Shown here: one piece after another, positions 1 through 6,718 of the stretch | Position numbering within the stretch: the stretch's first letter is position 1 | Layout: each line of letters opens with the position of its first letter | Assembly: GCA_964513745.1 (NCBI GenBank) | Contig: CAZEOK010000097.1 | Location: 1-12,022, forward strand | DNA: 12,022 bases | Source: DATDCY01 sp964513745 | GTDB lineage: Bacteria > JAUVQV01 > DATDCY01 | Direction: 5' to 3' | The notes under the pieces: model-generated | Databases searched by the model: none | What the model saw: only the letters and a program-made list of their open reading frames with translations | What the model was told of the DNA's origin: nothing | Program-made: the position numbers and the translations under genes

Positions 1-342
1 GGTGACCTCGAGGCCCAGCTCAGGCAGACCGGCCTCAGCGAGGAGTTGCGCACCTCCAAGACGCGCACCCTTGAGATCGTCCAGGCCAGGGTCGAGAACC
101 AGAAGCGACGCGCCCAGATGGGCGAGGAGATCGAGAGCGAGCTCAACCGGATCGAGGCGCAGTTCGACCTGGCTCTCGAAAATGCCGCGATGAGCAGCAC
201 GCCGCAGGCGATCTCCTCGGATCTGGCCATCGACCTGGCGCGCTTCGACGCGGCGCTCTCCGCGTTGCCGCACGAGGTTGAAATGCCCCCGGCACCTGGC
301 GCGCGGCGCGCGGCCCCCGTCCGCGGCAGAGCGCGCAACTGA
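1..342 (+). CDS. C-terminal end of a coiled-coil protein of unknown function (partial)
   Basis: The reading frame is open from the first base of the window to a TGA at 340-342, so the true start lies outside; 113 residues are visible. The first 60 or so residues are rich in Glu, Arg, Gln and Leu in a heptad-like pattern (EAQLRQ, ELRTSK, EIVQARVENQ, IESELNRIEAQ), as expected of a helical coiled coil. The tail is Pro/Ala/Arg-rich and probably disordered. No family is recognised. The stop is 2 bases before the ATG of the AAA+ ATPase, so the two are very likely co-transcribed and translationally coupled. The protein may be a partner or substrate adaptor of that ATPase (inference). Sure that it is coding; function unknown. 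Confidence 0.75.
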   Translation, partial: GDLEAQLRQTGLSEELRTSKTRTLEIVQARVENQKRRAQMGEEIESELNRIEAQFDLALENAAMSSTPQAISSDLAIDLARFDAALSALPHEVEMPPAPGARRAAPVRGRARN

Positions 343-344
343 CG

Positions 345-2009
345 ATGGGGAAGGATCAGAGGGGGCTGCCATCCTGGGCGCGCGAGCTGGTCGGCAGCTA
401 CGAGAGCGGCGCCGCCTGCCAGTTCGTGCTGCATGGCAACGTCCACGACCGCGTGCTCGTCCCGGGTCAGACAGGAAGCGCGCTCGGCAACCTGCGCGAC
501 TTCCTGCACGGGGTGCTGCTCGCCCCCTTCGACGTGGTGCTCAGCTACGACCTCGGCAACGGTATCCGGGTCGAGCGCGGCGGCGAGACCTTTTCGACGT
601 GGCCGGCCCTGCAGCGGTTGGGCGATCTGCCCCGCGCGCCGCGCGGCGCGGTCGAGACGCTGACGCATTACCTGCGCTACACCGCGAACCTGAGCCGCCT
701 CGGCAAGCCGGCGCCCCGGGTGGCGGTGCTGCTCGAGGCGGCGGAGCTGATCGCCCCCGCCGGGGATGGCGGAGGCTACGACCAGGGTGCCATCGTCCTG
801 CTGCTGCGCGAGTGGGCGAACGACAGCCTGATTGCCGGGCACCAGATCGCGACTTTCCTGGTGGTCGAGAACCTCAACGACCTGCACCCGCTGCTTGCGA
901 GCAACGCCCACGCCGCGAAGATCAAGGTGCCGCTGCCCGACGAGGCCGCGCTCGGTGAAACCCTGCGGGTGCTCGAACCGGAGTACGCCGCGGCCCTTTC
1001 CGGGTACGCCGGCCGGCTCGGCGCGCTCGCACACCAGCTGGCGGGGGTCGCGCTCAGTTCGGTGGAGCAACTGCTGAAGACCGCCCGCCACGAGGGCCGG
1101 ACAGTCGATCCCACGGGACTCGTCGCGCTGAAGAAGTCGCTCGTCGAAAAGGACTACAGCGGGCTGATCGGCTTCGTCGAAAGCCATCGCACGCTCGACG
1201 ATATCCAAGGGAGCGAGCGCGTCAAGGCGTGGCTGCGGCAGGATATCGCGCTGTGGAAACAGGACGATCTGAAAGCGCTGCCGATGGGCTACCTCTTCTG
1301 CGGGCCGGTCGGGACCGGGAAGACGTTTTTTGTCGAATGTCTTGCCGGGGAGGCTGGTGTCCCGGTCGTCAAGATGAAGAATTTTCGCGACAAGTGGGTC
1401 GGGAGCACCGAGGGGAACCTCGAACGGATCTTCCGGCTCCTGCACGCGCTCGGCCGCTGCATTGTGTTCGTCGACGAGGCCGACCAGGCCCTCGGCCGGC
1501 GGGAGGCCACCGCCAACGACGCCGGCGTCTCGGGACGCATCTACTCGATGATCGCCGAGGAGATGAGCGACACCGACAACCGGGGCAGGATCCTCTGGAT
1601 TCTCGCCTCCAGCCGCCCGGACCTGATCGAGGTTGACATCAAGCGGCCCGGGCGCATCGACATCAAGATCCCGCTCTTCCCGACGCTCGAGCCGCGCGAG
1701 GGCTTCGCGTTGCTGCGGGCGCTGTGCAAGCGGGTAGGGCTGGCGATCCCCGAGGCGGCGTACACCGGCCTTGAGGCGAAGATTCCCGAGATGCTCACCC
1801 CGGGCGCTGCCGAAGCGCTGGCCGTCAAGGCGTATCGCATCGCGCGCACCCAGGCGCTCGAGCCGGTGCCGGCGCTGGCCGCGTGCCTCGAGGGCTACCA
1901 GCTCCCGGTGCCGCGCGATATCATGGATTTCCAGATCGGGCTCGCGGTGCGGGAGGCGAGCGACCTGGATTTCGTCCCCGAGAAATTGCGGCCCCCGGCC
2001 GTGCGCTGA
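345..2009 (+). CDS. AAA+ ATPase with a degenerate N-terminal half (Ycf46/Cdc48-like AAA domain)
   Basis: 554 residues. Residues 1-280 look like a degenerate AAA-type module: a beta strand at RVAVLLEAAELIAP (125-138) sits where a Walker B would be, followed by IATFLVVENLNDLHPLL (168-184), but there is no P-loop. Residues about 283-515 form an active AAA domain: Walker A GPVGTGKT (320-327), pore-loop region NFRDKWVGSTEGN (346-358), Walker B CIVFVDEAD (372-380), and arginine-finger segment DIKRPGRID (431-439). The sensor-1 position, normally Asn in ATNRP, is Ser (ASSRPD, 421-426). Such proteins are ring-forming ATP-driven remodelling or unfolding factors in the cytoplasm; the two-part layout recalls Ycf46. 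No protease domain or membrane segment is visible. There is no strong ribosome site, and the start follows the upstream stop by 2 bases, suggesting coupled translation. Substrate unknown. Confidence 0.88.
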   Translation: MGKDQRGLPSWARELVGSYESGAACQFVLHGNVHDRVLVPGQTGSALGNLRDFLHGVLLAPFDVVLSYDLGNGIRVERGGETFSTWPALQRLGDLPRAPRGAVETLTHYLRYTANLSRLGKPAPRVAVLLEAAELIAPAGDGGGYDQGAIVLLLREWANDSLIAGHQIATFLVVENLNDLHPLLASNAHAAKIKVPLPDEAALGETLRVLEPEYAAALSGYAGRLGALAHQLAGVALSSVEQLLKTARHEGRTVDPTGLVALKKSLVEKDYSGLIGFVESHRTLDDIQGSERVKAWLRQDIALWKQDDLKALPMGYLFCGPVGTGKTFFVECLAGEAGVPVVKMKNFRDKWVGSTEGNLERIFRLLHALGRCIVFVDEADQALGRREATANDAGVSGRIYSMIAEEMSDTDNRGRILWILASSRPDLIEVDIKRPGRIDIKIPLFPTLEPREGFALLRALCKRVGLAIPEAAYTGLEAKIPEMLTPGAAEALAVKAYRIARTQALEPVPALAACLEGYQLPVPRDIMDFQIGLAVREASDLDFVPEKLRPPAVR

Positions 2010-2035
2010 ACAGGGGCGATCCGGTGCAGCGGGCC

Positions 2036-3484
2036 CTATCCGGGTCCCGTCCCTCCTCTTTTCATCCGGGCCAGGAAAAGCAGCAGGACAAACCCGCCCA
2101 GCCAGGCCATGCTCAGCCAGGGTTGGGCCGGCCACCGCGCAGGCGGCAGCAGCACGTAGAACCTCTGAATGTCGGCGAAACCGAACAGCGGATGGTAGCT
2201 CCGAAACCAGAACGAGGGGCGGGTTGCGACGAGCAGGCTGAGCACAAGCCCGGGAATGCCGAGCAGGTACACCAACGGCACCAGTCGCCGCCGCCATGCG
2301 GAAAGATCGCTGCACAGCAGGCGGACCACGGGAAAGGCAAGCAGATATGCCGGGATGACCTGGTACCGCCCTGCCGGGCAGGTTCCCGCCCTGACGTCAG
2401 GGAACGAGGCAACCGCGGCGAGTATCCCGGCGAACAGCCCCGCCCAGGCGAGATCGAGATGTTTCCTGAGGACGAGCAGATTCACGATGCCGGCGACAAG
2501 ACACACCCACGTCACGGGGCTGAGAAACAGGAGACCGACGTCGTTCCCCAAAAAGAAGCGAAGGATCCCTTCCGGCAGAAAAGCCGGGCTGTTGCGGCTC
2601 CCCGCGTTCTGGTTCGGCACTATCCAGGAGCCCCAGACCCAGAGGTTCCAGAGCACGTAAGCCAGCCAGCCGAAAACGAGTGCGCCGACATTGACATACC
2701 GGCGCTCCTGCCAGCCGCGCGCGGCCAGAACGGCTGACGCGGCAAGAATCCCCGCCGCGACTCGTGGTGTCGTCCAGAGACAGAGGACCAGCAGGGCGTT
2801 ACCGACGAGACTGGCAAAGCGTCCGCCGCGGGTGTGCAGGGCAAGCGAGGACAACAGCAGTACGCCAGTCAGGGTTTCAGGAAACATCTGCGTCGTGTAA
2901 TAGGCAATGGGGATGCTCCCCAGGACAAACAGAAGCGCCGCAGACGAGTGGATGCCGGCTCTCGGGTCGGCCCACGCGACGAGACCCGCGAACACCGCGG
3001 CCATGCCTGCCACGAGAAGCGCCTGGAGGAACCCGATGAGCCAGCGCGGCTGACGGGAGCGGGCGACCAGCGGTGAAATGACTGCGGAGAACAGTGGCAG
3101 GCGCGGCAGAACCTGGCGATCGCCCCAGGCCTCCGAGCGGTCGATCCAGGGGGTGAACCCGAGCGACCGATAGAACTCCCACGTCCACTGGTCCGGTCCG
3201 ATAACCGCTCTCGACTGATACGACAAATAGGAGCCGCGCTGATGTGACGGCCCGACATTCAGGCCATCGCCCGATGCAAGGGCTTGAGAAAGCAGCAGAT
3301 AGCCCGGCTCATCGCCGGTCAGCAGCCACTGGGCGCGCTCGAAATCGGCACCGCGGGGGATCAGGTGAGAACGATGCCAGGAATAGACGGCCAGAAGGAT
3401 GCACCCGCAGGCGAAGGCCGGGAGAAGACGCCCGAGCGCCGCCAGCGATCCGCCGGATCCTGCGAGCTTATTCCTCCAGTACAT
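2036..3484 (-). CDS. Polytopic membrane protein, GT-C-type glycosyltransferase-like
   Basis: 482 residues with about ten hydrophobic segments (roughly 18-36, 148-170, 181-198, 224-256, 264-284, 317-338, 345-361, 376-391, 401-421, 457-473). An acidic GDEPGYLL motif (57-64) lies in a large loop after the first segment. A DE-type motif there is typical of GT-C fold enzymes (ArnT/PMT-like, polyprenyl-phosphate sugar donors), and PAGRYQVIPAYLLAFP (370-385) resembles a conserved later segment of these families. The expected role is sugar transfer on the periplasmic face of the inner membrane, acceptor unknown. The ATG is preceded by GGGAGGA with a 7-base spacer, which fixes the start. The gene converges with the AAA+ gene (26-base gap) and lies 130 bases downstream of the small Cys-rich gene. 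The family call is by motif only; an inactive relative is possible. Confidence 0.72.
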   Translation of the reverse strand: MYWRNKLAGSGGSLAALGRLLPAFACGCILLAVYSWHRSHLIPRGADFERAQWLLTGDEPGYLLLSQALASGDGLNVGPSHQRGSYLSYQSRAVIGPDQWTWEFYRSLGFTPWIDRSEAWGDRQVLPRLPLFSAVISPLVARSRQPRWLIGFLQALLVAGMAAVFAGLVAWADPRAGIHSSAALLFVLGSIPIAYYTTQMFPETLTGVLLLSSLALHTRGGRFASLVGNALLVLCLWTTPRVAAGILAASAVLAARGWQERRYVNVGALVFGWLAYVLWNLWVWGSWIVPNQNAGSRNSPAFLPEGILRFFLGNDVGLLFLSPVTWVCLVAGIVNLLVLRKHLDLAWAGLFAGILAAVASFPDVRAGTCPAGRYQVIPAYLLAFPVVRLLCSDLSAWRRRLVPLVYLLGIPGLVLSLLVATRPSFWFRSYHPLFGFADIQRFYVLLPPARWPAQPWLSMAWLGGFVLLLFLARMKRGGTGPG

Positions 3485-3491
3485 CAGCTAG

Positions 3492-3498
3492 TCCTCCC
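3492..3498 (-). promoter_or_regulatory. Ribosome binding site of the GT-C-type gene
   Basis: GGGAGGA on the minus strand, 7 bases before the ATG at 3484. It is a strong match to the Shine-Dalgarno consensus and supports this start. Confidence 0.75.
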
Positions 3499-3574
3499 GG
3501 GAGCGTGCCTGTGGTCATGACTCGACGCGGTACTCGACAGTCCCGCGACTCGTTTGTCAAAGCCGCATGGACAG

Positions 3575-3608
3575 CCCCCCGGGCCGTCAAACAACGAAGG
3601 TCGGGGGG
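3575..3608 (-). terminator. GC-rich hairpin just after the small Cys-rich gene
   Basis: On the minus strand CCCCCCGACC (3608-3599) can pair with GGCCCGGGGGG (3585-3575) across a loop of about 13 bases, beginning about 6 bases after the TAG stop at 3615. There is no following run of T, so it is not a standard intrinsic terminator; it may be a weak terminator or an mRNA 3' stabiliser. An alternative CCGGG/CCCGG pairing also exists. Confidence 0.4.
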
Positions 3609-3614
3609 ACCCGG

Positions 3615-3803
3615 CTACTTCGCAGGGGACGTCTCCTGTTGCGGATTCTGGGGACAATCAGGCTGCTGTCGGCACTTGCAGTCGCAACCTTGCTTCTTCG
3701 GGCAGCCAGGGCCACCGGGTCCGCCGCGGTATCCGGGGTGCATGCAGGCGGCCGGCAGCGTCAGCAGCAGTGCGACGGCAACCGCGAACAAATTCCTCTT
3801 CAT
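3615..3803 (-). CDS. Small Cys-rich exported protein, probable lipoprotein
   Basis: 62 residues. The N-terminus is a signal peptide (MKRNL, then a hydrophobic core AVAVALLLTLPAA) ending at Cys20. The lipobox LPAAC is atypical because Pro sits at -3, so either lipidation at Cys20 or signal peptidase I cleavage nearby is possible. The mature part is Gly/Pro-rich (GYRGGPGGPG) and then Cys-rich, with Cys34, 40, 42, 44 and 50 (CDCKC core), followed by a hydrophilic tail. The cysteines suggest metal binding or disulfides in the periplasm (inference). The start is the ATG at 3803, chosen over an upstream in-frame TTG because GGAGGAAG lies directly before it. It begins 14 bases after the patatin-like gene, so the two probably form one transcript. 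No family is recognised. Confidence 0.68.
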   Translation of the reverse strand: MKRNLFAVAVALLLTLPAACMHPGYRGGPGGPGCPKKQGCDCKCRQQPDCPQNPQQETSPAK

Positions 3804-3806
3804 GGT

Positions 3807-3814
3807 CTTCCTCC
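3807..3814 (-). promoter_or_regulatory. Ribosome binding site deciding the start of the Cys-rich protein
   Basis: GGAGGAAG on the minus strand; its GGAGG core is 6 bases from the ATG at 3803. It lies inside the longer reading frame that would begin with TTG at 3821, so it argues for the ATG. Confidence 0.75.
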
Positions 3815-3817
3815 GGG

Positions 3818-4720
3818 TCAAGGTTGTTTCGTTTTGGCGGCGATCGCCGCCTTGATCGCCGGCAGTGCCGCGAGGGTCGCGGCCTCACCGGCCTCGATGA
3901 GCAGTTTTTTTTGCGTGAAATCGTCGTAGGCTACGGAACCGACGTCGGGATTGACGACGACATCGGCTTCGAGGGCGCGCAGCCGTCCGATCTCCGCCGT
4001 CATCACCGTCACGGCGTGGTAGGCGATTTCGATCGGCGTCTGCGGTGTCTTTGCGGGCGTGGCCTTCGGAATCGCCACCGCGATCACGACGTCGGCGCCG
4101 AGAGAGCGGGCGACGTCCGCGGGCACCGGGTTGGTCACCCCGCCATCGACCAGCGTCCGGCCCTCGATCGTCACCGGCACGAAGACGCCGGGGATCGCGG
4201 CGGAGGCGTGAACGGCGCGGGCAACCGGCCCGCTGCGGAAGACCACGGTCGTGCCGGTACGCAGATCGGTGGCCACGGCAGCGAAGGGCAGGGCCATCTT
4301 TTCGATCTCGTGGTTCTTCAGCCGGGCGTTGAGGAACTCCTCGAGCCGGTCCCCCTTGACGAAGCCGCCGGAGAGGATCGCCAGCGCCTTGTAGTCGAAG
4401 AGATCCTCGTTGGTCACCGTCAGCGCTGAAAACTCCAGGTCCAGTCCTTTGCCGGTGTCGGCGTACAGTGCGCCTATCATGCTCCCGACCGAGGTCCCGA
4501 CGACGACGTCGATCGGCACCTTCTCGCGCTCGAGGGCCCGGATCACGCCGATTTCGGCAAAGCCGCGGGCGCCGCCGCCGCCGAGGGCGAGGCCGACGCG
4601 GGGGCGGGTTTCGGGGGCCGGGGGCCAGACAGCGACCCCGGCGCCTGGCCCGGCGCATCCCGCGAGACCCGCGAGACCCGCGCACAGGAGCGCCACCGCT
4701 GCGGCAGGGCTGGGACGCAT
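3818..4720 (-). CDS. Patatin-like phospholipase, lipoprotein (RssA-like)
   Basis: 300 residues from the ATG at 4720. A lipoprotein signal peptide ends in LAGLAGC, with Cys22 as the lipidation site; the next residues contain no Asp, compatible with outer-membrane sorting. The patatin fold follows: oxyanion-hole loop GGGGARG (47-53), nucleophile elbow GTSVG (75-79) with Ser77, and the second catalytic residue in DGG (192-194) with Asp192. Members of this family hydrolyse acyl groups of phospholipids or other lipids using a Ser-Asp dyad. Here it would act at the envelope. The start is uncertain: a GTG at 4735 is in frame and overlaps the stop of a 10-codon leader ORF (GTGA), while the ATG at 4720 gives the more typical 22-residue signal peptide. 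Neither has its own clear ribosome site, so translation is probably coupled to the leader. Confidence 0.9.
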   Translation of the reverse strand: MRPSPAAAVALLCAGLAGLAGCAGPGAGVAVWPPAPETRPRVGLALGGGGARGFAEIGVIRALEREKVPIDVVVGTSVGSMIGALYADTGKGLDLEFSALTVTNEDLFDYKALAILSGGFVKGDRLEEFLNARLKNHEIEKMALPFAAVATDLRTGTTVVFRSGPVARAVHASAAIPGVFVPVTIEGRTLVDGGVTNPVPADVARSLGADVVIAVAIPKATPAKTPQTPIEIAYHAVTVMTAEIGRLRALEADVVVNPDVGSVAYDDFTQKKLLIEAGEAATLAALPAIKAAIAAKTKQP

Positions 4721-4731
4721 CGGCTGGCCGG

Positions 4732-4764
4732 TCACTTCAGGGACTTGAGGTTGGCCTCGAGCAT
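4732..4764 (-). CDS. 10-codon leader ORF overlapping a candidate start of the patatin-like gene
   Basis: The minus strand reads ATG, then LEANLKSLK, then TGA. A strong GGAGGAGG (4776-4769) lies just before the ATG (7 bases from the GGAGG core). The TGA overlaps the in-frame GTG candidate start of the patatin-like gene as GTGA and lies 11 bases before its ATG at 4720. The downstream gene itself lacks a clear ribosome site. This arrangement suggests that ribosomes load on the leader and re-initiate on the phospholipase gene. The peptide sequence itself may not matter. The alternative is a one-base indel that split the original N-terminus. Confidence 0.45.
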   Translation of the reverse strand: MLEANLKSLK

Positions 4765-4794
4765 GACGCCTCCTCCGGTGGTTGAGTTGCTCTC

Positions 4795-4803
4795 ATGATA
4801 GCA
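4795..4803 (-). promoter_or_regulatory. Possible extended -10 promoter for the patatin-like operon
   Basis: The minus strand reads TGCTATCAT, an extended -10 (TGnTATnAT), 31 bases before the leader ATG and about 45 bases after the stop of the upstream exported-protein gene. No good -35 hexamer is seen at 17 bases. It is a weak sigma70-type candidate that would allow separate transcription of the phospholipase pair. Confidence 0.3.
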
Positions 4804-4847
4804 GCCCTGAATCTTCGCCGCAGCAATCTGCACGGTCAGGGTGCCTA

Positions 4848-5510
4848 CTAGAGGCCGGATTTGAGGCGCAGCAGCGCGAAGTCCACACCCCGGGCGAGGT
4901 CGACGAGAGTCTCGGGGGAGGAGATGCCGCGCCCGCGTGCAGTGACCAGCGTTTCCCGCCCGACCAGCACGCGGAGTTCGCCCTCTCCCGTGTCGGGGTT
5001 GAAGCGCAGGAGACCCTTCTCGCCGCCGACCTCGATGAGGCGAGCCAGGCGGTCGCCGGCCAGGGCCAGCGGGTTGAAGCCAAGAAGGGCGGCCGGGCCG
5101 AAAGGCGAGTGCACGTCGATCGTGAGATCCATGCGGGCCGGGCCGGGACTCGCGACATAGGAACGGTGAGCCAGCATGCGGCTGCTCCAGATCTCGTCCT
5201 CCTCGAGGAGGCTCAGCGCCGGCAGCGCCGTCCAGCCGGCGGGGGCGGCGGGAAACGCCGGTGCAATGGTCTCCAGACGAAGATCCTGGATTTGTCGCGC
5301 GACAAGTCGCAGGCTCTCCAGCGCCAGCGGATAGCGTTTCTCACGGACGAGCGTCCGGATCTCTTGGAACTGGAGGTCCAGGTCCTGCGCGCCTGCAGGG
5401 ACCGGGCCGAGTGCACAGGCCAGCACCAGAGCACAAGCGGTTGCGGCGGACCGGATTGCACCAGGAGGCAAGATATCTTTCGTGAAAGCTGGACGAATCT
5501 TGTGACTCAT
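4848..5510 (-). CDS. Exported protein of unknown function
   Basis: 220 residues. A long N-terminal signal (basic region to about residue 20, hydrophobic core AATACALVLACALGPVP, cleavage near AGA-Q at 41-42) is followed by a helical segment (DLQFQEIRTLVREKRYPLALESLRLVARQIQDLRLE, 45-80, described here as one region) that looks coiled-coil or TPR-like. Then comes a FPAAPAGW motif (86-93) and a beta-rich C-terminal half (Asp/Gly-rich strands from about 127). It is probably periplasmic. No enzyme motif or named family is recognised. The ATG at 5510 has only a distant GAGG upstream, so a different start in the same frame is possible. It precedes the patatin-like pair on the same strand with an 83-base gap before the leader ORF. 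Confidence 0.7.
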   Translation of the reverse strand: MSHKIRPAFTKDILPPGAIRSAATACALVLACALGPVPAGAQDLDLQFQEIRTLVREKRYPLALESLRLVARQIQDLRLETIAPAFPAAPAGWTALPALSLLEEDEIWSSRMLAHRSYVASPGPARMDLTIDVHSPFGPAALLGFNPLALAGDRLARLIEVGGEKGLLRFNPDTGEGELRVLVGRETLVTARGRGISSPETLVDLARGVDFALLRLKSGL

Positions 5511-5580
5511 TGATTTCAGGATACCTCAAACTGCGGGTACCCAACAAATACTCGATCCTGACGACTCCATGAACGTACCG

Positions 5581-5675
5581 GCGCAGGGGTGGCGCGGAGG
5601 GGAGGTCTCCATCGGCGAACCGTAGGGAGCACGACGGAGGTCCGCAGCGACAGGACCCCGCAGCCTGCACGAGAA
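5581..5675. repeat. Dispersed intergenic repeat, copy A
   Basis: About 95 bases that match 11742-11836 in the same orientation without gaps, with 10 mismatches counted by eye (about 89% identical). It contains three CCGNAG-type units (near 5620, 5642 and 5658) also seen in the other copy. It lies in the 212-base gap between the second ATP-grasp gene and the exported-protein gene. The rest of that gap (5511-5580 and 5676-5722) shows no clear promoter or terminator. Confidence 0.85.
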
Positions 5676-5722
5676 TGCCTGAGTGTTCGATATCGGGTTA
5701 ATTCTCACCGGTTGATGGCGGA

Positions 5723-6718
5723 TCAGGACCGGGCCAGCGTCTCCTCGACCAGCAGACCGATGAACTTCGGGTAGTCCGATCCCGCCGCGCGGACCGATCG
5801 CAGGAAACCTGACGTGGGGGAGATGTCGGGATTCGGATTCGCCTCCAGTGCGATCAATCCCCGCGTCGGGGAGAGCCTCCAATCGATCCGGGCGTAGTCG
5901 CGCAGCCCGAGCACGCGGAACGCGAGCGAAGACCAGTGCTCGATCCGGTCCCGGAGGTTGTCCTCGATCGCGGCGGGGCAGATGCCCACCGTCCCGCCGT
6001 AGCGCGCGTCACCCTGCTCCCACTTGGCTTCGTAGCCGCAGATGTGAGGCATCCCGGGAGCAAGCCCGCTGAAATCGATCTCGGAGACGGGAAGCACGCG
6101 CGGCGGATCGTTGCCAAGCACCGGCACGTTGAGTTCGCGGCCCTCGATGTACTCCTCGACGAGGACGGGCCCGTAAGCGTCGAGGACCGCCGCGATGGCG
6201 AGTCGCGCGGCACGCTCGTCGGCCGCGACGCTCGCATCGGTGATCCCGAGACTGCCATCCTCGGCGGCCGGCTTGGCGATGACTGGAAAACACAGGCCCT
6301 CGAGACGGGCGTCCGGGTCTCCGGCCAGAATGAACGGCGCGGTCGGGATGCCGTGGCCCCGCAGGATCAGCTTGGTCTTGACCTTGTCACGGCAGAGACC
6401 GAGCGCGAGCGGGGGAGCCCCGGAATACGCGATGTCGAGAAGCTCGAGCGCACCGGCGAAGTGCATTTCGTGGTCGCTGCGTCCGAGCAGATCGTCGCAG
6501 AGGTTGATGACGGCGCGCGGTCGCCGCAGCGAAAGCGTCCCGAGGGCGCCCAGGATGTCCTTGCCAACGGGGAGCAACAGCGGCTCCCAGCCGGCATCGC
6601 GCAGGACAGCCTCGATGATCGGGATCTCATCGTGAACGAGGTGCGGCTCGGTGGCCGAGCCGGCGCATCGGGGGTCGGCGAGCGCGTTGTGCGCGATCGC
6701 GATAATTCCACGGCTCAT
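5723..6718 (-). CDS. ATP-grasp ligase, D-Ala-D-Ala ligase-like (second copy)
   Basis: 331 residues. ATP-grasp features occur in order: an N-terminal pre-grasp part with INLCDDLLGRSDHE (71-84), the lysine/Gly-loop segment VIAKPAAEDGSLG (146-158), the ATP-binding EEYIEGRELNVPVLGN (188-203), and the metal-binding set with Asp279 (ARIDWRL) and Glu292/Asn294 (LEANPNPDIS). The family joins a carboxylate, activated as acylphosphate, to an amine, often making dipeptides. The Gly-rich loop is DGSLG where D-Ala ligases and its neighbour have GSS, so the substrate probably differs from D-Ala. The start is the ATG overlapping the upstream stop as ATGA, because frame upstream of it only shadows the neighbouring gene. 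It is the last gene of the aminomutase operon. Confidence 0.85.
   Translation of the reverse strand: MSRGIIAIAHNALADPRCAGSATEPHLVHDEIPIIEAVLRDAGWEPLLLPVGKDILGALGTLSLRRPRAVINLCDDLLGRSDHEMHFAGALELLDIAYSGAPPLALGLCRDKVKTKLILRGHGIPTAPFILAGDPDARLEGLCFPVIAKPAAEDGSLGITDASVAADERAARLAIAAVLDAYGPVLVEEYIEGRELNVPVLGNDPPRVLPVSEIDFSGLAPGMPHICGYEAKWEQGDARYGGTVGICPAAIEDNLRDRIEHWSSLAFRVLGLRDYARIDWRLSPTRGLIALEANPNPDISPTSGFLRSVRAAGSDYPKFIGLLVEETLARS

Noticed and set aside
2010..2035. A bidirectional terminator between the convergent AAA+ and membrane protein genes
   Set aside because: No stable stem with a T run could be drawn in the 26-base gap.
1883..2737. A 284-codon plus-strand frame running from the AAA+ gene into the membrane protein gene
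   Set aside because: Its composition is that of an antisense shadow (Arg, Pro, Gln, Gly-rich), and it crosses two well supported genes.
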